Shown here piece by piece: positions 61,088 through 64,000 of a DNA stretch of 64,000 bases (positions are counted from its first letter, which is position 1; each line of letters begins with the position of its first letter). This DNA comes from Cryobacterium psychrotolerans (GTDB taxonomy: Bacteria; Actinomycetota; Actinomycetes; Actinomycetales; Microbacteriaceae), in assembly GCF_900101115.1 (NCBI RefSeq), contig NZ_FNFU01000002.1:62001-126000 (forward strand), given 5' to 3'. The notes beneath the pieces were generated by a model. That model was not told the DNA's origin and searched no databases. It saw nothing but the letters and a program-made list of their open reading frames with translations. The translations under genes were made by a program, and so were the position numbers.

Positions 61088-61990
61088 TCAGCTTCCCCGG
61101 ACGGCCACCCAGGCGATGAGCAGCATGGTCACGAGGAACCCGGTGAGGAAGTTGAGCCACAGGAAGAGCTTCCACCCGGCGTTGGCGGTCTCGGCCCGGT
61201 CGTCGGGGATCGACCGGTACGGCCAGGCGGCCAGGATGTAGGGCAGGGCGAGCACGGCGGCCAACGGTCCCGGCCAGCTGGTCGCCAGCATGAGCAGGCC
61301 GGCCAGGCCCCATCCGGTGATCGCGAGGCGCACCGTGCGGGCGGCGCCGAACGCGGTCGCGATCGACGCGATCCCGGCCTGCCGGTCGGGCGCGACATCC
61401 TGCACGGCGCCGAAGGCGTGGCTCGCCATGCCCCAGAGGAAGAACGCGGCCAGCAGGGCGAGCAGGGCGGGCGTGAAGACGGCCCCCGCGACCGCCAGGC
61501 CGTACACGGCCGGGCTCACGAAGTGCGTGCTCGAGGTGATCGAGTCGAGCACCGGCCGCTCCTTGAAGCGCAGCCCGGGAACCGAGTAGGCGACGACCGC
61601 GAACAGGCTGAGGCCCAGGACGAGCCAGGACCACGGATGCTCCGCGCCGGCGAGCAGGAGCATCAGGGCGAGCATCGGGGCCGCGGTCAGCACGCCGGCG
61701 GCCATCACCGTGCGGTGCAGCCCGGGGTCCAGCAACGCCCCCTCCGCGCCGCCCTTGCGCGGATTGCGCAGGTCGGACTCGTAATCGAAGACGTCATTGA
61801 TGCCGTACATCAGGAGGTTGTAGGGCACGAGGAAGAAGACCGTCCCGACCACGAGCAGGGCGTCGACCCGGCCGGTGGTCACCACGCAGGCGGCGGCGAA
61901 CGGGAAGGCGGTATTGATCCAGCTGAGCGGCCGGGACGACAGGAGCACCTGGCGCGCCTTCCAGCCCGCCGACGTGCGCGCCTCACTCAT
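61088..61990 (-). CDS. crtEb: UbiA-family prenyltransferase, lycopene elongase
   Basis: A 300-residue membrane enzyme with about eight helices. The prenyl-diphosphate motif is LMYGINDVFDYESDLRNPRKGG (N-D-x-x-D-x-x-x-D) and a second Asp-rich loop reads GAVQDVAPDRQAGIASIAT. In Corynebacterium and Microbacteriaceae CrtEb adds two C5 units to lycopene to give the C50 flavuxanthin, which the CrtYe-CrtYf pair cyclises. Its place directly after crtYf, overlapping by 8 bases, strongly supports this. GGGGAGAG precedes ATG 61990. Confidence 0.93.
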   Translation of the reverse strand: MSEARTSAGWKARQVLLSSRPLSWINTAFPFAAACVVTTGRVDALLVVGTVFFLVPYNLLMYGINDVFDYESDLRNPRKGGAEGALLDPGLHRTVMAAGVLTAAPMLALMLLLAGAEHPWSWLVLGLSLFAVVAYSVPGLRFKERPVLDSITSSTHFVSPAVYGLAVAGAVFTPALLALLAAFFLWGMASHAFGAVQDVAPDRQAGIASIATAFGAARTVRLAITGWGLAGLLMLATSWPGPLAAVLALPYILAAWPYRSIPDDRAETANAGWKLFLWLNFLTGFLVTMLLIAWVAVRGS

Positions 61991-62288
61991 GTTCTCTCCC
62001 CAGCAGCGTCCACAGCGCGGGCAGCAGGAGCGCCGCCGCGACCGGATAGGCGAAATCCTCCAGCGGGGCCAGGCCCACCCGGAACCCGATCAGCAGCGCA
62101 GGATCGTAGGCGACGAGCCCGACCGCGATCATGACGGTGTCGAAGACGGCGGTGAGCACCAGCAGGGCAGCGAGGGCGATCCCGACGGCGGCCACCCCGG
62201 TCCGGCCCGGGCGCCGCTGCCGCAGCGCGAACACGGCTACGGCGGCAGCGGCGGCCAGGAAGACGGCATCCAGCAGCAGGTAGCTCAT
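61983..62288 (-). CDS. crtYf: C50 carotenoid epsilon-cyclase subunit CrtYf
   Basis: A 101-residue membrane protein with three helices: YLLLDAVFLAAAAAVAVFAL, AVGIALAALLVLTAVFDTVMIAVGL and PLEDFAYPVAAALLLPALWTLLG. The conserved lycopene-cyclase motif is PLEDFAYP. It works as a heterodimer with CrtYe to close the ends of the C50 chain, giving decaprenoxanthin-type pigments. ATG 62288 overlaps the crtYe stop by 4 bases. Confidence 0.9.
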   Translation of the reverse strand: MSYLLLDAVFLAAAAAVAVFALRQRRPGRTGVAAVGIALAALLVLTAVFDTVMIAVGLVAYDPALLIGFRVGLAPLEDFAYPVAAALLLPALWTLLGREHE

Positions 62289-62638
62289 TCGGTGCGCTCC
62301 CGGGTGCGGGCAGGCCGGGTGCGGGCAGGCCGCGTGAGCAGCAGCCGCGCGCCCTGGACCAGGTTCATGGTGAGGTAGCAGAGGAAGGCGAGGAAGAAGA
62401 GCTCCTCCACGGGGAGCTCCGGGGCCAGCTGCAGGCCCGTCATCAGGTTTGTTTCTCCGCGGTAGAAGATGCCCAAGCCGATGCCCAGAAGGTCCCAGGC
62501 GAGGAAGAAGAGCACGCCCGCGCCGAGAACCCAGGCGGCCCGGCGGGCATCCCGCCAGAAGAACAGGCGGAACCTCCGGTCCAGCACGACCATCGCGGCC
62601 AGGGATGCCACCAAGGTCAGCAGGTAGGCGGCGCTCAC
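62285..62638 (-). CDS. crtYe: C50 carotenoid epsilon-cyclase subunit CrtYe
   Basis: A 117-residue membrane protein: AAYLLTLVASLAAMVVLDRRFRLFFWRD, AAWVLGAGVLFFLAWDLLGIGLGIFYRG, PELPVEELFFLAFLCYLTMNLVQGA. The PELPVEELFF motif is the catalytic-type acidic pair of this cyclase family. GTG 62638 overlaps the crtI stop by GTGA. A 12-residue basic tail has a direct TRPAR repeat. Confidence 0.9.
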   Translation of the reverse strand: MSAAYLLTLVASLAAMVVLDRRFRLFFWRDARRAAWVLGAGVLFFLAWDLLGIGLGIFYRGETNLMTGLQLAPELPVEELFFLAFLCYLTMNLVQGARLLLTRPARTRPARTRERTE

Positions 62639-64000
62639 AACGGCTCCGGGAGCGGACCGGTCGACGTGTCTGAACGGATGCGTTTCAGCAGGATCTCGGC
62701 GCTGATCAAGCACATCGGCAGGCCGATGCCCGGGATGGTCGTGCCCCCGGCGTAATAGAGCCCGTCGACCCGGGCCGAGGCGTTGGAGCCGCGCAGGAAG
62801 GCGCTCTGCCGCAGGGTGTGCCCCGGCCCGAGCGCCCCGCCTCGCCAGGAGTTGAGGTCCTCGGCGAAGTCGCCCGGCCCGACGGTGCGCCGCACGACGA
62901 TTCGCTCCATCAGGTCGGGGATGCCCGCCCACTCCGACAGCTGGCCGATCGCGGCATCCGCGATCGCCTCGATCGCGGCGTCACCGGCGCCGGCTATGCC
63001 GCCCCGCCCCAGCGACGGGTCGGCGGGGATCGGCACGAGCAGGAACAGGTTCGCCGTGCCGGACGGCGCCACCGTGGCGTCGGTCGCGCTGGGCATGCAG
63101 GCGTAGAAGGATGCCGGGGCCGGGACGCTCGGGTTCTTGCCGAAGATCCGGCCGAAGTTCTCCTTCCAGTCCGAGGTGAAGAACAGGGTGTGATGCTGGA
63201 GCTCGGGCAGCTCGCCCCGGACGCCGAGCATGACCAGCACCGCTCCGGGGCCGGAGACCCGGCGCCGCCACCACCGCTCCGGGTAGGTCCGCTGCTCCGC
63301 CGGCACCAGTTCGGTCTCCGTGTGATGGAGGTCGGCCGCCGAGACGACGACATCGCAGTCGAGCTCGACGGTGGTCCCGTCCGGGCCGAGGTAGTTCACC
63401 CCGGCGACCGCGCTCGCCGGGGGTCGGGCGGCGCCGGTCCGGCGGGTCTTCCCGCGGCTTGTCATCGGCGCCGCCGCGCGGATCCCGGTCACACGCGCCC
63501 CGGTGAGCACGCGAACACCCTCCGCCCGGGCGAGGTCGGCGATGCTGTCGATGACGCGGGTGAAGCCGCCCTGCGGGTAGAGCACGCCGTCGGCCAGGTC
63601 GAGGTAGCTCATCAGGTGGTACATCGACGGCGTGCGGCCCGGTGACGAGCCGAGGAAGACCGCCGGAAAACCGAGGATCTGCCGCAGCCGGGGATCACGG
63701 AAGTACCCCGCGGCGAACCGGTCGAGCGGCTGCAGCAGCAGCCGGGCCAGCCGGCCGAGGCGGCCGATGACCGCCCGGTCCAGGAACGGCCGGAAGGAGG
63801 CGAAGCTCGTGTAGAGGAAGCGCCCGACCGCCATCCGGTAGGTCTCCTCGGCCGAGTCGAGGTAGCGGTCGAGGGCGGCCCCAGCACCCGGCTCGATCCG
63901 CTCGAAGGTGCGCAGGTTCGCTTCACGGTCGGCCGCGATGTCGACGGGCTCGGCCTGCGCCTCGAAGTAGACGCGGTAGCCGGGGTCGAGCCGGCTGAGG
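62635..64000 (-). CDS. crtI: Phytoene desaturase (partial, N-terminus beyond the right edge)
   Basis: The last 455 codons of a CrtI-type desaturase; the start lies beyond the window. I extended the frame by hand to 63999: LSRLDPGYRVYFEAQ continues into FERIEPGAGAALDRYLDSAEETYRMAVGRFL. Visible CrtI motifs are YPQGGFTRVIDSIADLARAEGVRVLTGARVTGI and the FAD-binding end DGLYYAGGTTIPGIGLPMCLISAEILLKRI. It makes lycopene from phytoene for the CrtEb-CrtYe-CrtYf steps. The usual crtE and crtB genes should lie just outside the window. Confidence 0.95.
   Translation of the reverse strand, partial: LSRLDPGYRVYFEAQAEPVDIAADREANLRTFERIEPGAGAALDRYLDSAEETYRMAVGRFLYTSFASFRPFLDRAVIGRLGRLARLLLQPLDRFAAGYFRDPRLRQILGFPAVFLGSSPGRTPSMYHLMSYLDLADGVLYPQGGFTRVIDSIADLARAEGVRVLTGARVTGIRAAAPMTSRGKTRRTGAARPPASAVAGVNYLGPDGTTVELDCDVVVSAADLHHTETELVPAEQRTYPERWWRRRVSGPGAVLVMLGVRGELPELQHHTLFFTSDWKENFGRIFGKNPSVPAPASFYACMPSATDATVAPSGTANLFLLVPIPADPSLGRGGIAGAGDAAIEAIADAAIGQLSEWAGIPDLMERIVVRRTVGPGDFAEDLNSWRGGALGPGHTLRQSAFLRGSNASARVDGLYYAGGTTIPGIGLPMCLISAEILLKRIRSDTSTGPLPEPL

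Overview
The window is a 64 kb piece of a high-GC actinobacterial chromosome. The best fit is Microbacteriaceae, possibly Cryobacterium or a relative; the genus is an inference. The reasons are strong GC bias at third positions, frequent GTG and TTG starts, tight ATGA/GTGA overlaps, a ClpS-DUF2017 pair, a DUF6504-dnaE2 pair, a perfect actinobacterial SOS box, and a C50-carotenoid operon of the crtI-crtYe-crtYf-crtEb type. No rRNA, tRNA, prophage, transposase or CRISPR array was seen.

Layout. 1-6.7 kb: a thioredoxin-reductase-like flavoprotein running off the left edge, maltokinase, a YqhA-type membrane protein with a SHOCT tail, and a class A penicillin-binding protein. 6.7-10.5 kb: the error-prone polymerase DnaE2 coupled to a DUF6504 protein behind an SOS box, without imuA or imuB. 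10.9-17.1 kb: a molybdoenzyme/formate group (moaA, fdhD, an FdhF/YdeP oxidoreductase, an OFA-family carrier and its 33-residue partner). 17.1-24.1 kb: DUF2017, clpS, a secreted HNH nuclease, two small unknown genes, a HEAT-repeat/glycosyltransferase fusion overlapping a second glycosyltransferase, and a MobA-like nucleotidyltransferase.

24.1-52.2 kb is one uninterrupted flagellar locus. Leftward: flgN-flgK-flgL-fliW. Rightward: fliA-fliC-fliD-fliS-(fliT-like)-flgB-flgC-fliE-fliF-fliG-fliH-fliI-fliJ-NlpC/P60-fliK-flgD-flgE-flbD-motA-motB-fliM-fliN-fliO-fliP-fliQ-fliR-flhB-flhA-(flhF-like)-csrA. It holds the export gate, ATPase, MS ring, C-ring, proximal rod, hook, filament and stator. No flgM, fliL, flgF/flgG, flhG or chemotaxis genes are inside it. 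Five units are preceded by the same promoter, T(A/T)AC-N15-(G/C)CCGA(C/T)(A/G)G, which resembles the sigma-28 consensus. The FliA sigma factor encoded here may therefore control early and late flagellar genes alike. fliW, csrA and a flagellin leader with a GGA-loop hairpin plus a GGA-containing Shine-Dalgarno site point to a FliW-CsrA-flagellin feedback loop.

52.3-57.7 kb: a leftward mannoside-type operon (lacI regulator, binding lipoprotein, two permeases, GH130 phosphorylase) with a double operator upstream of the regulator. 57.8-60.6 kb: a lipase-maturation-factor-like membrane protein overlapping a CrtI-like FAD oxidoreductase. 60.7-64 kb: an S4 RNA-binding protein and the leftward carotenoid operon, with crtI cut by the right edge. 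Large intergenic palindromes sit at 12998-13056, 24077-24135 and 52221-52289; the first two belong to one dispersed family.
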